From positions 16,740,001 to 16,804,000 of the forward strand of contig NC_044029.1 of assembly GCF_900496995.4 (NCBI RefSeq): a stretch of 64,000 nt of DNA, read 5' to 3'. Source of the stretch: Aquila chrysaetos chrysaetos. Lineage: Eukaryota; Chordata; Aves; Accipitriformes; Accipitridae. The notes under the pieces were generated by a model. The model was not told the origin of the DNA. It saw nothing but the letters and a program-made list of their open reading frames with translations, and searched no databases. A program made the translations under genes and the position numbers. This document shows positions 39,501-52,002 of this stretch, in pieces; positions within the stretch are counted from its first letter, which is position 1; each line of letters starts with the position of its first letter.

Positions 39501-42500
39501 AAATATGAAGCATCCATCCAAATTATGTCCAAATATGCACATCCCAGCTACCTATATACACCCAGATGGATGACGATAGCTTCTGCACCAGAAGATAGTA
39601 GAGACATGAAGTATTCTTGTATCCTACAGAATTCTTGTTTCCTGGCACCACACAGTGAGCTAAACAGTATCCCTCCCGTGTTGCCATTCTTCAAAACCTC
39701 TGCAGAAGTATGTACATGATGCACAATGCCATAACACTCCACTTACAAATGAATTATAGTTCAGCTTTCAAATTACAAAGCAGACAGGCAATTTTTTTCT
39801 CCCCATTTCATGGTTTAAATGAATAGAGTACTAATAAAGCAATGAAACTATACAACTGACTTGAGCTGTACATGGTGTGGGTAAGCTGCATTTGAGCTAC
39901 ATAACCATCTCAATGAGCCACAGCTGTGACCAGAAACCTCCCTGCTTGTCCATTCTTGTGGCTTCTCTTGCACATACTCCATTTTTGGCTAATTATATGG
40001 GACTATGGCAAAGTTAATTATCACAGTTAGTCTGTAATAGGGTTAATTTGATTGAATGAATTTTCATTTAAAAGGAACAGAAAAACTCTTTAAGAAGTTT
40101 GTAAGTGTAGGATAATTCAAGAGTATCACCAAAAATCTACTTTGTCCACTGAACAAGACTGCAATGCAAGTAGCTCTTGAAAAGTTAATTAGGTTGCCTT
40201 GCTCAGTGAAAAACTGCACAATGATGAGCAGGTCTAAGCAAGAATCACAACATTTTTGTAGTTAAGTAATCCAGCCCTCCAGAACAGTAAAGATGTTGTG
40301 CTGCTGAATGTTGCTAACTTGATAACAATAGACTAACTCCCCAATAGACCAAACCTATCTGAAGCAGCTATACTTATGATGAATAAAAAAATCCTCAGCC
40401 AATCTACTTTATAGTTTATAATTTAACTGAGTACCAGTTTCCAATTCCATGTAATAAAACCATGATTTATGTATTATTCATGTCTTTTCAGACTACTTTT
40501 GCCAAATTGTTTCTTAAAGACAGCCTTTTTTAGCGATTTAGAATGAAATAAAAAATAGAAAAGATTGTCTTTAGTACTCAGAGAGAAGGGTAAAAAATTT
40601 CTCCTAAATAAATCTGATGAATTTGCTTATATTAATGACAATAAAACGGAAAACCTAAATCTAAATATTTTCATTACAGGACCAATTTAAACACATTGCA
40701 AAATCCTTCTCAGCAAGATCCTCAGAGCAAGGCAAGAAAGAAGCAGCAATGATTATTAAAGTATATGTAAGACAAAAATAGAAAATTGTATTTGTCTTTG
40801 TTGATATTATACTCCTGGCTCCATGATCAAGGCCCTTTAACACACAGTTCTCACCACATGCCGACAGGCAGTGCTTCGTGCAGCAGCGGCGCAGTGACTG
40901 TTTGTGCTAGCTCACAAGGGCAGAGCATCTTTAAGTAGCTGCCCTATTAATGAGAACGCAAACAGGATTTTTTTGGAGGGAGGAATATGTTATCCAAAGA
41001 AACACCTACAAAATAGAAATTACACAAATTATTCACACAGAAAGATTTAAGGCTGTTGTGAGTCCAGTCAAGGCTGCTGGCCTCCATTGGTACATTCATG
41101 GATGTAGCTTATGGAAGCAAACATGCTTCGTATTAAAATACTTTGACAGCTGACAAGAATCATGCCAATGAAAGCAAGGAATAGCCCAGCTCAGATACAA
41201 ATAAGATGAACAAAGGAAGTGGGAGGAAAAGACATCTGCAACTGCAAAGCCAGTATCAGAATTTGGAAAGTTATACTTTTGGAGTCCTCTGGCAGCTGAC
41301 TGCCTCCTTTAAAAATCCTAGGTGAGCAAGCTTGCCTGCATGCTTACAACATTTTTAATCAGCCCTCCGCAAATTAAAACATCATTCTGTATGTCGAAAT
41401 AATTTGACCAACTTTTGCCATCCTTTACAAGAGATACAAGAGCAGGGCGATGATCAGTTACTGCCGATCAGTGCTGTTACAAGCACGTAGTTCACCGGGA
41501 TGTATCAGCGAGATGTCCCAGCCATCTATACTCCAAGTCACATTGCAGTGTGGCCCTGAAAACATTCAACAGATGGTTCAGCTTGCATCTGAATCTAAAC
41601 GCTCATCTCGCTGCTGAACAAATATAACAGACCATACTCCCCAGTCATTGCATCCCTAACAATCTGCTTGTAGAGTTGTTAATGCCAAGAACAAAATAGC
41701 ACTGACAAGTAACGACAAGTAAGATAATCGGAGCTGCTGTTCTGTTTATGTAGTTGCTGTCTCCCACCGTCTCTCTGGGCCAGCTCATGCACCCTTTCAA
41801 GAATCCATGCGCTGGTGGTGGCCAGAGAGAAGGAAATAATTCCTCATAGTTGAGAGAGACTCTGGAGAGGTCATTTGCCTCATCCAAAAAACTCTGGAGC
41901 ATCCCTATTCTTCAGTATCTCAGTTAATTTTGCCACTTGTGCCTATTACAGACTCTGTAAGTAATCTTTTTACGTTTTTTCATCAAATACTCTGGTTGTA
42001 GGGTGACTGACGAACTTGTCAATATGATTTTGTTACAAACACCAAATGTCTCTTCTCCTCCCTGTTCCTGAAACTACTCAACCTTGCTAAGAAGAAATTA
42101 AGAACCGTTCTGTCACAACCTGGGTGAAGAAGCTGACATCAGTAAAATTTAGGAACTGATTTGTTAATCTGTATTTAGACCTATGATCCAATCGATCAAT
42201 GGACAGTATTACTGAGTACCCTGCTGCTTCAGGGACCTACGGTTTCAGGCAAGTTAAGTTTCTTTTGGGTTTCCCTAGCAGCAAGGGTCAGAAAGAGATG
42301 CTCGCTTTCAAGATGCCTTTTGGTTTTCATTTCTCTCTTATTCAGGCGAAGAGTTCCTTATGCTCTTAATAGTTGTACTGATGACTTTCATACAATGGGA
42401 CTGATGACAGGCTAGGGGAAATCAGGGCTGATAGCGAGAGTTTGGAAAGTCTATTGCTGAACATCTGGAAGTGTAGCCAAGAGGAATTTATGAGAGGAAA

Positions 42501-45500
42501 ACATCTGACCACCCCCAACCTCATAATTTTCTTTGACTGTTCTCTAGCACCTGTGCTGAATCATGTAGCCTAGCAAGTTAGTACATCATAGGGGCCACAT
42601 TAAGGGAACCAGTAAATACAAGAGGTGAGAAAGGAAAGGATGGGAACTTCGATGGGGATAGAGGCGTGGCAGCATCGTGCGGTGCTGAAGACATGGGGAT
42701 ACACTCGTTCTGGTGGAAGAAGCAATGTGCAGAGAGGAGAAATGACCTGTGGAGTCACTGGCTGACACTGTGAGTCCAGACAAGGCAGGCGAATGAAATT
42801 CCAGGAACTGTCGGGGGCTCCTTGACTTGCTTTGTATTTGACTGCTGGGGCAGCAGGGATCCAACAAAAGCTCGTGTGTAGCTGTCCCGCAGGACAGCTT
42901 CTAGCTACATGGGGAGCTATTATAGCTTAATTCCTGATACTAATTGGAATGTTTCCAAAGTATTGACACAAGCATGATATAAAACCACATAGGTAATCTC
43001 TACCTTTCATTTGATCTGTATAGAAGCAGGGAGACAGAAGAACGGGTTTTGGAGATGCATCTCTCTGAGAGAAGCAGTGGCTGGTCCAGCGAATGCTGAA
43101 GAACACAGCTGACGGCACTTGGGCACTCCTCTCTCTTCTGCCAGTGCACAGATGCGTTTCTACAGCATGGTGCTTCCCCGACTATCACTTTACTGCACCC
43201 TGCACTCTCTGACTTCCTCCATTCCACCGTCTGAGTGACACATAAATAAAAGAGACTCCACCGGAGGCCACATGTATTGTCCGGGGATTTGTCCTTTCTT
43301 CTTAACACAGAACAAAACTCAAATTTCTTCCCCTTCACGATTTCACTGCCAACACTATCACTTGAATATCACATGGCTCACCTCCACGGTGACATGCAGG
43401 ATACACTAAATGTTACAGGAGATGGCACAAGAAAACTCCAGCCCTCCCAGCAGACAGTAGGAAATTCACCATTACCATTCCCTGGTGACTAGTGGGCATG
43501 CTGAGACAGTCATTTGCATTTTCTTTGCTTATTTTTCTATTACTAAAGTGGGATTAAGAGTGTTCAGCAACAGCTTTTGAGACCTACAAATTCTTCCTGT
43601 TATGGAACAGCATCCCGAAGACCTATTTTTCTCTAAATTAAAAAAAATCTTTCATAATCTTTCATTATTCTAATATAATTCTTACATTCTTAAATTCTAA
43701 AATTTGCTAACCAAGCACATAGCACAATAGGCATTTTAGATGCTACCAAAATACTAATAATTGGAACAAAATTGTTTCAGCTGTGGTTTTTGTGGTTTAC
43801 TTTGTTCCCTAACAAATTTTGAGAAAAAAAAATATTTTTCCTACAACCTTTTTCGCTTTCAAGTACTTTTTAAGAAAAAAATCTATTTTCAGAACCAGTG
43901 AAATTCATCATATTATGACAGGAAAGCAAAATTGTTTCATTTCATAAGATCTTCTAACAGCATGAAGCTAACCCCATGGTCTCTGAGACAGAAATTCTGC
44001 CAGCTATAGACTTAGAAAGAATCAGCAGAGAAAAAGAAGTTTCTCAGATGGAACTGTTAGTCATGATATGAAGAATGTGTGTCCCCTACAGATGTTATAG
44101 CTATTTATATGATAAATCCTGATCATCACTATAGGAATTTTACAGCCTTCTTTTAAGTTAATACTCAAGTTCAAATTAATCTTCTTTTGACAATGTTTGC
44201 CTAATATTTCAGTGTTGAACAACATTTCCAGGGTTATATTTAGAGTGAGTCTACTTTTAAAGCTGTGTTACAGACTTTCTACTTGCTTCAGAAAGACTTC
44301 TTTTAATTCTTCAACACTTCACAAATATTTCTAGGAAAGACAAGTACAAGAAGCATTGATAAATGCTTAACAAGGGGACATCTAGACTTGCAAGTTAACT
44401 GGAATTAACATTAGGGTTAATTTAGAGCACACGACAGGTTGTAGAACAGCTCCCTGGAAGAAAATATTCGCTTTAGAATAAAATTACCTCATTCTCACGT
44501 TCAACACTTGAACTGTTTTGAGTAACATGAGATAAACGAGAACAAAGCATGTTTGTTCCAGTTTGCGGGATCATTGGTTTACTCAGGAATCACAGCCTGG
44601 GGAATTCAAAACGAAATGAGGGATATGAAAATACCTTAAGGTGTCTCCAAGGAACTAAAGGTTGCATAAATATAGTCATAGGTGTCAAATGGCAGCAGCC
44701 CTTTTAAAACCAATGCTACGTTTACACGCTTCAAAGGCCCACGTTATGCAGAACATGGTGCTACACAGGGCACCGCACCCCCCCTATACCAGAAAAAGAT
44801 TTTTTTACGAGGATGCCTCTCTGCCATCACCAACGCATCCTTCCACACCCTGCCTACACCCTTGGTTCACTCAGAGGCAGCAGGAGGTCTGGGCTTATTG
44901 TCTGGTTCTGGAAAGGGATGGCAAACTCTTTGGTGCGGAAACAAAAACAGGGATGTTTTATCTGGGTGATTCATGTTGACTTGATCTCAGTATCTCCACT
45001 TCTCCTCTGCTCTCACATATTGGGATCAAAAGATCAACTCTAAGTGCGTGTGCTGTCTTGACTATCAAGAAAAGCTTCTTGGTGGAAGAACCGAGTACTG
45101 TTCCTACCGAGGGAAGGCTGCTGTACTTTTCACAAAAGTAAGGGTTTTTTTCAGCCTTGGTGTTGCAGGCCATGAAATGCACTTTGAGGCTACGGAGTTT
45201 CTGTGATTTCTTTTTTCTTAAAATGCCATTTTAATTGTGTGCTTAATCTGTTTTTTCCACTGTCTTTTAACATCTACTCTTGGTTGTTACCTGAAACCTG
45301 TGCTGAAAGAGGCAGCACTGGTAAGACTGAGGCGTTAAACCTCCGTAATTCTCAGTTCCAAGTACAGCAGTTGGGGCAAAGAATAAAATGAGACCAGGAG
45401 ACCAGGCTGGCCTGGCCAGCTGCACGCATTGGCAATCCACAGTGGATCACCAGGTCAGGAGCCTTAAACACCTTGGGGGTGGCCAGGGTCCCATGACAGG

Positions 45501-47732
45501 AAAGCCTGAAACTATTCCAACCAAAGACTTCCCCAGGGATTTCGGGGAAAGGGATCACAAGCAGATGATGAAAGTGAGGCTCTGCAGAAAAAGAAGGAAT
45601 AAATCTAAGAAATTTCTCAGTCCCAGACCTTCCCATACTGTATCCCCGGTGGACTTTGACGTCCACGGTACCTGCTGATGTTACACCCAGCAAAATAATG
45701 TTAATCACCTGCTGCAGAGAATTCTGGTATGCATCCAGAGAATACTTGGCTGCAGCAAAAAAAGTGGAGACAGAGAAGATCCTGGGTCTTTTACTGCTCA
45801 TTTACATTTATGTATTTTTGTGTGGTCTCCCGTAAATGGTCATTACTTCCAAATCCTTCTGCAACCTCTCTGTGCTCTCGGGGAGATAAAACTGCATCAG
45901 GCGCTCACAGGGCCAGAGCTCTGGCCTTCTAAGAACAGTGCCTACGAGCGCCTTCAGCAGAGCCGGGCAGGGAGAGCAACTCGAGTCCTCCGGTCTTGGG
46001 GCAGCCGGGCTTTCCAACACCTCCACATGAGAAATAAGAGACAAACTGTGCCCAGAACACGGACCCAAGCTCAAGGAAAACAAGCCTGTGGAGCCCGCAG
46101 AGACGAAGAGGAGACGTTAAAAAGCTGATGCTCACCCTGCAGAGTCCCAGCACAGGGGCCTGGTGACACCTACTGAGGCGGCATTCGCCATGGCTGCAAT
46201 ATCTTCTACCTCTGCTCCCTGGGAAATCCCACGCCCCTGCCTTCACTGCCAAGGGGAGCGGCACGCAGAATAGGGTACCTAACAGGAGAGCTGCTTCAAA
46301 AGAGAAAGTCAATAACTGTTTGTAGTTTAATCCACCAAGCAAATCAAAGTTCTGCAGAGAGCACTTTCCCCTCAACAGAAAAGTGAGACATTTGACGTTC
46401 TGCTTCACACCCTAGTTTTGGTGACTTTACTAAAAGAAAGGGGGTAATGGCAGACAGTGAGTGAAGCTATCCCCCCACGTAAAACTGTTTGGTCGAGATC
46501 CAAGAAGCAATTTAGCACAGAGTTCATTCAAGCAATATTTAAAGCAAGTAACCTCAAACTCAGAGACTAAAATTATCATAGAAGCAAGATGACTCAAGTA
46601 TACAAGACGTAGGAATTGGCTATATAAAGGCTTCCTGCTAGAGATTTCACTCCCATATAGTTCCAAAGATAAAATCTAATGTGGAAAGAAAAAGCAACGT
46701 AATACCTCACATTTCAAACCCAAATCATGTTGTAACTGGGATAAAAGGAAACATGCTATTTCATACGTACTCTGATTAATATATATTGTAAAATTTCTAT
46801 CATTATAAGCAATTATAATCACTGCATTAAGCAAACCATATAGAAGATAACATTGGCCTAAATACAAAATTGCCTTAATATCAGGTTTCCTGCTTAAAAC
46901 AGTCTTTTTCATCTTAACAAAAAAATTTATTTTGAATGACCTTTTCAGGCAACGGACATTTCAGCTAGTTTCAGGACAACAGCCTATTCTTAATTTACTA
47001 TTGTTTAACTTTAAGGAACACCCAGGAATATTTAACCGAATAAAAAACAGTCCGGTATTAGGTTCTCTCTTTTTTCCCCAACTGTTCCCCTGTTTGCTGT
47101 CCTGTGTTTTTTGTCTTGTTAGATACACATTAACCTGTTAGACTGACCTTCACTTCCCTCCCAATCCCTACAACACATTAAAATTCTTTAAAAAGACAAC
47201 TTGAGAGAGACTGCCTTTTGGTAAACCTCCTAAAGCGAGCTCTACAGACTGGTCTGGCATGCGTTGTGTACATGCATCTGTCACGAAAATTTGATGACAA
47301 ATCATCCGTTTCCTGACAGATAGGCTGCACTGACTTCAAATTCCCATGAAATGTCTTTGTCCACCAGGAAGAAAAACATTCTCCTTTAAAGCAGTGATCA
47401 TTCTCAAACTTCACTTCAATCCTCCATTTCCTTTAGTCTGTATTATCATTTATTTGTACTATAATTGTTCTGGATCAATTAAAGCCTGTCGCAAGAAAAT
47501 CTTCCTGATCATCTTTTGGGAAAATGTAAAGAGACAGGAACTAATGAAAGGAATGAAAGCAAATGTTTCACAGTAATAATGCTGTTTTCAGAGGGTGAGA
47601 AATGAAGATCCTTTTTAAGACTGACCTACCCCAGTTTGTTTAAAACTAAACTGAACTTGAACTGATAAACTACTCTTTTGAGATTAACCTGAATAGTGTA
47701 CATTCAGCAAAACACTGTAAATCTAAACATAC

Positions 47733-47761
47733 CTGAATTGGAGTCAAACTTTGTTTCTGAC
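47733..47761 (-). CDS. MSRB3: MSRB3 29-nt micro-exon
   Basis: This exon is only 29 nt and too short to stand out as an open frame. It completes the split Lys codon, then encodes SETKFDSNS and the first base of a Gly codon. The flanking signals are good: tttgcag acceptor and gtatgt donor on the minus strand. It fits exactly in phase between the LFK end of the previous exon and the GWPSF start of the next. It sits alone between introns of about 11.7 and 32.2 kb. Because 29 is not a multiple of three, skipping it would shift the frame and destroy the catalytic half. The usual MsrB motif here is FDSGxGWP; this copy has Asn in place of the first Gly. Confidence 0.92.
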
Positions 47762-50288
47762 CTGCAAAAGAAAATAAAAAGATCGTAAGTTACAAGAACT
47801 GCTTTATGCCATCAAAGCCATTTGTCAGACTGATTCCCCCGCAGCAAATACCATCTTTAACAAGACTGTCTACCTCTGTATGTTAATATTTAATGCGTTC
47901 AAATGCATTTGAACCCAAATAATAACTATTATCTTTAGTATTTGGGGGTTTTTTACAATGCGGAGTTACAAAGAAGATATTTTAAAGGACAAATCACAAA
48001 ATGAATGTAGAAAATAGAATATAAATTTAAAACAGGATTAAATTATATGCTGTGAATCATGGTACACAGTTGTTCCTATGAAATAAATATTGTTTTCATT
48101 CATTTTCATTTTTGAAAAGTCATTAAGAGGATTTAATTTATTCATGAATGTTTCCAATCTATTTTTGAAGCAGATACCGTTTCATTAATGTCATATGTAT
48201 TGTATCCAATGATCTGTACTTAATTGTACAACATCGTAGGAGGGTTTTGTTTGCGTGTGTCTTCAATTTACTCACTCTGCACATAGGAATAAGTGGTTTG
48301 ATTTTCTTAAAAGTGGAAAGCGGGGGGTGGGAGAGAGGGATAGAGGAAGGGAGCCAGACCCAAATTTTAACTTGTTTTAAAGTCTTTGCAAAAAGACAAT
48401 GATGTGTGCATTATGCACCATTAGCTTTGGTCGTGCACTGCAGATTTTTCTCTTTCTAGCAAGTAGTGTTTTCTTCTAAGGGCTTAGCATTTAGCAAATG
48501 AACCCTATAACCTGTATATTTAATAAAAGGAAGAAAAAATTAGCCCTTGTGGGAACATCATGTTTCAGATATAGGTTAATAATGCTTGTAAATGTAGAAG
48601 CCTTTGAAGATCTCAATTCAACTGTGGGAAAACTTAAGTTGGGTAATTACTCTCAAGATGCTGCTGATGTGCTGTCAAGCAGAATTAACCCTATGACTAG
48701 GCCTATCTACACAATCTCCTGTAAGACAGCATTGTCTATATCGAGCTCTCAAACCAATTAACGGGCATGTTCCAATCAGATTTATATTGCCCACTAACAA
48801 TCAGTTGTACACATGGTCATGGCTGTCACAGCAGGACACAAGGTCTGACCAGCAGGAGACCTGTTAAAGGATGTTACGTTGGCAGCAAAATGCATTTCCC
48901 CAGAAATTCTAAGGAGGAAGTACAATGTTGGATCCTTTTACATTGCATCAAGGAGGGGATGTATTTTGGGAAGTTACAGTCCTTCTTTTTTCAAAAATAA
49001 ATGACCAAAGCTCAAGAACTAATTGCAGATTTATTTTCTTCTTTTATTTTATGAGCTTGTACATGCAGGTACGTGTAGATGTATTTCACACGTACTCTAT
49101 ATATTTTATATAATTGGCATTGTAATCCCATATCAAAGATCTATGCTACAGCAAACAAATATCAGATCAATCGCGATTTAAAATATGAACAAGTTCACAC
49201 TATTCATTACAGTTAAAGCCATCAGAAAGGAAACAAATCCCTTCACCCTTCCTGCTCATTCTCCACCTTCCCCCAGTGCTCACAATCTTTTATGTCTTAA
49301 ATATAACCTTCAGGTGGAGAAAAGATGGAAGGGAAAAAACATAACTTATCTTCATAATTGGTACTTATAAAGTACCACCAAAAGCACTGAACGAAGAAAG
49401 TATGTTGCTGATGTGCCTTCATGAATACCACCACCAATAACTGCCCAGGGCACCAGCCCATGCTCCTGTTTGGCAGTGTATTTCAGTTGGTATTTACACC
49501 CATCAGGATAAAGTCCCCACCTTGCAAAAAGTGCCTGCTGGTAACTGGCAGGAATTCCACTGAGTTCCAGGTAAAGCCACTTACTCAGTATTTTATTTAC
49601 AATATTCTCCTCAAGCTGCAGTATATCCGTCTAGACTGTTCTCTCTTGCTCATCACTGTATCGGCAACACCTCACTACCTACATAGTCAGAGGTGACATA
49701 CGAATCAGTGTCTGTTTATCTGCACAATCAACTTCTCTCTGCCTAAATTCTAGATACTTGGTATTAGTTGGTCAAACAAAGACCCTGGTTCTCGGTGTGC
49801 ATGGCTTGGCATGGACATATGCACTGCAACTTGCGGCATCAACAAACTGGCCCAGGGGCCAAGATGGCAGAGAGTACATGGGGAGGAGGGTCACAAGGGT
49901 CACTGGGCACTGTAATGAGTACCAAAGCTCCAAACGGTCATAAATTACTGGACAACAAATCCGAGAACTGATACGGGGTGATAAATGAATAGAACTTTGT
50001 CTGGCAACAGCAGAATAGATATGAAAGAAAACACGACATGGGAGGTAGCCCTAGGAGCCATCGAGAAGAGGAAGGTCACCTACGTTATGGCCACCATGTC
50101 ACCTTGGGAAAACAATGCAAAATTTAGGACACAGTATTACAGAAATTGTTAGAGAAGGGCACAGAAAAAAGGGAGGAAAATAATGAAGTGTCTTTGGCAT
50201 TGCAAATAAGCATCAAGTAGCAGATGTGAGAGAAGCACTCTGCAAGAACACAAAGTCATCTTGACTACTTGAAGGAATGACAAAGTTT

Positions 50289-50325
50289 CCAGCAATTTCA
50301 ATGGAACCAGCACTTTTCCCCCTAG
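50289..50325 (+). repeat. Possible old short interspersed repeat
   Basis: CCAGCAATTTCAATGGAACC followed by AGCACTTTTCCCCC resembles the right half of the repeat at 58183-58253 (TTGACTTCAATGGGGCCAGG, then ATTTCACCC). Decayed and judged by eye. Confidence 0.35.
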
Positions 50326-51928
50326 ATCTTCCAGTATTTACATCTTTTTCTTGACAGCACGCTAGACAAAGGTATCAGAAACTAGTTACACACAGGTGTT
50401 AAAAATATACAACTAAGAAATGGCCAATAAATAGGATAAAATTAAATGCTGAAAGTACGTTCCAAAGGGATGTTCTGCTACACGCAAAAATATTCACTCT
50501 GACTCCTTTATACTTTTAAAACTACATTTACTAGAAGGAAAAACTTCTCTGTACACTCTTTGTTAACATTGTATATAGTCTGATATCCAACCTAAGCATC
50601 CTACCAACAAGACGCACCTTACAGAGCCAGGCACTGATTTTACAAACTATCTTTTATCATTTATCACATCAAGAGTGGAAAAAAACCCACAACAGAGAGT
50701 AGCTTTGTGCATATTTTCTCTACTTTTGCCCCATAGGAGTACTCTGAAAGTCAGGGAATCACTCATAAATATCTTTGGGAAGGAGTTTATATGCATAAAG
50801 AGGGCAAGAGGGTATTTATAAAGTGCTTTCCAGTTCCAACTGTGATATGAGTCAAATACACGCAACACATGGCAATACAAATGCCAAGTAGCTCAACTAC
50901 GAACACACGATATGCAAGGAAATAGTGAGCTACTGGAAAGGTTTAGCTAAGGACAAGGTGCTGCAACACTTTTAAAGATCCCAGAAATAACTAAATCAAA
51001 CACAAACAATAAAATATATGATGGTCACTTTATCTGTACTACAAAGAGGGGCAGTTCGACCTGTTCCTTCTAAAAGGCACCATAAACCAGATGCTCAGAC
51101 TGCCAGTTACTGAGAGAGAAACAGAGTAATGATATCACCATGTGTTCCTATAGTGTGAATTTTAAACTACTGCCTTCCAAAGTATGACTGAACTGCAGTT
51201 GTTCAGTGCCACATACTACAGCGTGACCAGACACACTACAGCTGAAGCTTACACAGATCTGCTATTTGACAGTGAAGCGGACTTTTGCCAAAGAGAGGGG
51301 AAAGAGGACTTACTGCAGAACCTCTACTGTTGCGTTACAATTGGTTTTTTCCTTCCCCCTTCTTGATGGACTCTCTAACAGGTTTATTCAGGTTTTGTTG
51401 AAGCCCAACACTGGGAACAGCCTTTGAAAGTCCCACAGCTCTCTCAGAAAGGACCTGATGAAAGCTCTGCAGTTCTAATCCTTTCGTTGTAACATTGAAG
51501 GAGTCACTGACTCCTCTTGGCTTTCTTACACCTTTGCATTAGCAGTTTATACCAGGTTGTTCCTTTGCAAGGTTTTGCTTCAAGGATGCTAAACACCACT
51601 GGCAGGGGCAGACATTCAAAATACTACTCCTCTCTGAAAAGGACTTTGATTCAATAAAGATCTGTTACAGTTGTAAAGATGACAGGTGCAGCTTCGGTAC
51701 ATCTTAATTTTCAAAAAACTTTATTCCATATTGGCATGGGCAGTTTGCTGAAGAGACAACGATCTAACGAGTCTAACGATCAAAAACGAGTTTGCTCCCG
51801 ATGCAATCCAAGCCAACCCATGTGCTGGCTCAGGTGACTGAGCAGAATAAAATCATTCCTCTCTCTTTCCCGTTTGCCCCCAGTAATACAGTAAATACCA
51901 AGTCGGAGTATCAGTGTTCTTGGCTACA

Positions 51929-52002
51929 GCATTGCTAGCAAGCTAATGAAGGCCAGGACAGAAATGCATTGCTAGCAAGCTAATGAAGGCCAGGACAGAA
52001 AT
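51929..52002. repeat. 37-bp tandem duplication
   Basis: Two identical 37-bp copies, 51929-51965 and 51966-52002, lie head to tail. Exact identity means the duplication is recent, or that the assembly added a copy. Confidence 0.95.

Larger units (their letters stand above)
15494..47732 (-). other. MSRB3: MSRB3 32-kb intron
   Basis: This is the largest intron in the window, from donor gtatgt to acceptor ttccag. It holds a CpG-rich island (about 24990-26060), a 51-bp tandem duplication, a 15-bp tandem duplication, a clean hairpin at 27685-27715 and an old short repeat near 36507-36550. The region 45350-46300 is somewhat GC-rich and has open frames on both strands that I take as chance. No exon of another gene is recognised. 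Confidence 0.85.

Noticed and set aside
45352..46408. Minus-strand open frames of 149 and 159 codons
   Set aside because: No recognisable domain, overlapped by open frames on the other strand, and located in a moderately GC-rich intron segment. I considered an LTR or pseudogene origin but found no supporting motif.
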